From: Lodderomyces elongisporus
Lineage: Eukaryota > Ascomycota > Pichiomycetes > Serinales > Debaryomycetaceae
Assembly (NCBI RefSeq): GCF_030384665.1
Contig: NC_083673.1
Location: 877,501-941,500 of the forward strand
Reading direction: 5' to 3'
DNA length: 64,000 nucleotides
In this document: piece by piece, positions 61,790 to 64,000 of the stretch
Layout: each line of letters starts with the position of its first letter
How positions within the stretch are numbered: position 1 is the stretch's first letter
Translations under genes and position numbers: made by a program
Notes under the pieces: model-generated
Databases searched by the model: none
What the model saw: only the letters and a program-made list of their open reading frames with translations
Told to the model about the DNA's origin: nothing

Positions 61790-62503
61790 TCAAATGTATT
61801 CTATAGGCTTCTCTGTCAAAGTATTTGCATTGTGGGAAACTATAACATCCCAAAGCTGATTAGTCACCTCTTCGATTGACTTTTCTCCAACGTCGAGGAT
61901 CTCGATGCTCTTGTCTTGGTTTGAATTTAAAATCTGCAAAAAGCATCGTTTGACTTTGGCTTGAAATTGTTGGAGTTCGTATCTTTCGTTTCCCCAGCCT
62001 TTTCTCTTGCTGATTTCTTCCAAGTCCAATGTGAGAAACATGGTCAAATCAGGTTTTGGCAAACCTTTATCTGGACCAAGCAACCAGTCAACACTGGCCA
62101 AGTTGCTGCTTTTCTTCCCTCGACTGATTGAGGTATTGGCTTCACTATCATCTAGATTGTTCTTAGCTAGAGTGTATGCAATCCCCGAGTAGATATATCG
62201 GTCCAACACAACAAAGCATCCTTGGTTCAACAAGTTGTGTATCTCCTGATTCAACTCCCATCTATTGGCCAGGAATAGTAAATGTGCAGCTTGGTCGTCG
62301 AGTTGAAACTCCTTATTGGTCAAGTATTCATTGATCAATTTGCCAATAGGTGTTGTTCTATCGGGGAACTTTAAGAGTTTCGAAGAACAAGGAGGAGATG
62401 ATGATGATGATGCATGACCAAGTTTCGAGACAAGTAGTGATGCCTGTGTTGATTTTCCTGAACGATCAAGTCCTTCGATGAGTATAAGCTGTCCTCGTGG
62501 CAT
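61790..62503 (-). CDS. CDC8: Thymidylate (dTMP) kinase
   Basis: 237 codons with an ATG start (Sc Cdc8 has 216). P-loop EGLDRSGKST at residues 10-19, with the Arg after Asp typical of eukaryotic TMP kinases. The dTMP-binding motif DRYIYSGIAYTLAK is at about 98-111 and KFPDRTTPIG at about 45-54. The extra length comes from a Ser-rich insert at 31-41 and a short insert near 115-130. The enzyme makes dTDP from dTMP with ATP and is essential for nuclear and mitochondrial DNA synthesis. Convergent with APS2. Confidence 0.95.
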   Translation of the reverse strand: MPRGQLILIEGLDRSGKSTQASLLVSKLGHASSSSSPPCSSKLLKFPDRTTPIGKLINEYLTNKEFQLDDQAAHLLFLANRWELNQEIHNLLNQGCFVVLDRYIYSGIAYTLAKNNLDDSEANTSISRGKKSSNLASVDWLLGPDKGLPKPDLTMFLTLDLEEISKRKGWGNERYELQQFQAKVKRCFLQILNSNQDKSIEILDVGEKSIEEVTNQLWDVIVSHNANTLTEKPIEYI

Positions 62504-62620
62504 AGTGCATTGAGTATACTTGTTAGGTTAGTAAGTGTTAGTGAATAAAATGCACACACACACTTGAGTAAATAGACTGGAAATTAAAACAATATACAAA
62601 ATAAAAAAAAATAAACGGTT

Positions 62621-62626
62621 ACGCGT
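62621..62626. promoter_or_regulatory. MCB element ACGCGT upstream of CDC8
   Basis: ACGCGT at 62621-62626 lies 118 bp upstream of the CDC8 ATG. MCB boxes bind MBF (Swi6-Mbp1) and drive G1/S expression; S. cerevisiae CDC8 is a known MBF target. A second CGCG (ACCACGCGCATG) lies at about 62640-62651. Confidence 0.6.
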
Positions 62627-63207
62627 GTATTAGCCATTACCACGCGCATGCCACCAAAAAAGTACAGTTCAACAGTTCATCCGTACTTTGATAAATTTGG
62701 AAAAAGAGGTTAAAAGAAAGATAAAAGACAGACCAAAAAAGCACAATAGAAGCTGTGCAAAAAGTTCATACTGGGAATTTGTGTATGTACGTGTATGCTT
62801 GTCTAAGTATGTGTATGTTTGTAATTTCAATGTTTGTAATATTTGTATAAGTAAGTGTGTATTCCCTAGTATATACATGAACATATTTAGCCTACAGTTG
62901 TTGTAATCAAATGTAAATGTGAAAGGGATTATGACCGAAAGAATCAAAGCTTAGCTCATCAACCGGAGATACACCCTTTCTTGATGATTTTCTCATTCAC
63001 TTTCCAATTCCATAACTACGATTCATGCCTAAAAGAACGCAATGTCTTTCGTCTTTAACCACCACAAAAATGAAGTGTAAGAAAAAGAAGCACGGCATGA
63101 ACACTTGCCAACAGCTATCAAGTTAATTGCATGGTGTATGGTATAAATATACTACGAATAGAATATTGCCAAAAAACGACGCCGTTGAGATGGATTGTTG
63201 GTGAAGA

Positions 63208-63262
63208 AGAAAGGAAAGGAAAGGAAAGGAAAGGAAAAGGAAAGGAAAAGGAAAGGAAAAGA
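63208..63262. repeat. AAGGA/GGAAA pentamer array
   Basis: Tandem GGAAA units, some as GGAAAA, in the right-hand intergenic region. They produce the Phe/Pro/Ser-rich spurious frames on the minus strand. Confidence 0.8.
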
Positions 63263-64000
63263 AGATAAAACTCAAAGATGAAGTAGGAGTAGCTTGAGGT
63301 GTGAAAAAAATATTTATATATATACAAAAGGGGATTTTTCTCTCACAAAACATAAAAAAAAAAAGAAAAGGAAAAAAGAAAACACATTTCATGAACAAAT
63401 TGGAATATGTACACTACTTCTGATACCGCTACCAATTGATTTGGTAAATCAGAGAAATAAAAGAAAAGCTAAAGGTAGGTCGTGTGTTTGTGTTAAGTTT
63501 TTCGTTTTGTTCTTCTTTTTTTTTTAAGCAGCAGCAGCAGCAAAAGTTGAATATTGATTTACTTCTTTCCATTTGACATATTGACTGGACTCAACTGTGC
63601 CACATTTTCAAATTGGATGTATAAGCCACTGAAGAATAGCAGAAACGTAATATACAAAGCATTTGCAAATAGAGAAAGGAAAAAAGAAATAAATAAATAA
63701 ATAAACAAACAAACAAACAAAAGAGTGAAAGGGTAAAAGGAGGCTATTGCTACTGAGCAAGCTTCAGGCATGATTTACCAAAATTTTGTATTTTCTTTCG
63801 TGTCTTTGTCCTAGTTGAGGTGTTGTTAGTCTACAAAATCAATCTCTTCTATCCCATCTATCCCATCTATCCCTTCTATTCTTTAGTACTTTTTTTCTTT
63901 AATTAGCTAAAAGATATGAACATATGTACTTGCAATTGACAAATAAAAAAAAGGAATTGATGTCTATTCATTTGGTCGTGGGGAAGGAAAGGAGGGGGAG

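Larger units (their letters stand above)
62504..64000. other. Intergenic region upstream of CDC8 to window end
   Basis: 1.5 kb without a credible gene. AAGGA repeats (63208-63262), poly-A near 63353, GCA repeat (63529-63542), AAAT/AAAC repeats (63688-63721) and a TCCCATCTA repeat (63847-63875). An ACGCGTG near 62621 is a near-match to MCB boxes (ACGCGT), as expected for a cell-cycle-regulated DNA-synthesis gene such as CDC8. Confidence 0.6.

Overview
The window is nuclear chromosomal DNA of a budding yeast, almost certainly of the CTG clade (Candida/Lodderomyces group). The gene families are all Saccharomycotina. Genes are compact and nearly intronless; the one clear intron has GTATGT and CTAAC signals. 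Intergenic DNA is AT-rich with many homopolymers and microsatellites, and proteins carry long Q, S, N and acidic low-complexity runs. A Gln/Ser-rich stretch of the MSG5-like gene holds eight CTG codons in 17, which makes sense only if CTG is read as serine. Lodderomyces elongisporus or a close relative is my best guess; the species is not proven by what I can see.

Layout. Positions 1-12 kb: the 3' part of SNL1 (+), then minus-strand LAP2-type aminopeptidase/epoxide hydrolase, a Caj1/Djp1-type J protein, mitochondrial uS5m (MRPS5), GPC1 and threonine aldolase GLY1, plus a doubtful exon near 12 kb. 13-19 kb: an FN3/coiled-coil membrane-anchored protein and an MFS transporter preceded by a minimal uORF whose stop overlaps the start codon. 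20-28 kb: a secreted alkaline phosphatase (+), a TPO1/FLU1-type drug/H+ antiporter (-) and a PHO8-type vacuolar alkaline phosphatase (-). 29-37 kb: an ornithine cyclodeaminase/mu-crystallin family protein, a probable mitochondrial protein, a second MFS protein and a YMC1/2-type mitochondrial carrier. 37-55 kb: SEC24, COG5, an intron-containing YNL050C-like gene, HOS4 and MSG5, a set whose members neighbour each other in the duplicated S. cerevisiae blocks of chromosomes IX and XIV. 58-62.5 kb: KU70, then the convergent pair APS2/CDC8, which is also adjacent and convergent in S. cerevisiae. The last 1.5 kb is non-coding.

The most striking object lies between HOS4 and MSG5 at 48,786-51,636. It is a complete LTR retroelement with two apparently identical 208-bp LTRs (TG...CA), a perfect 5-bp target duplication (ATCAG), a 10-nt primer-binding site complementary to the anticodon arm of tRNA-Arg(UCU), and a polypurine tract. 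Its 2.4-kb interior has no gag or pol reading frame. Instead it holds a minisatellite, a 79-bp repeat with a conserved small hairpin, and six exact copies of the polypurine octamer CAAGGGAG. It looks like a recently mobilised, non-autonomous (LARD/TRIM-like) element that must borrow proteins from another element.

Several start codons were set at the first ATG because the longest open frame began at TTG: MRPS5, GLY1, the secreted phosphatase, the second MFS gene, COG5, MSG5 and APS2.
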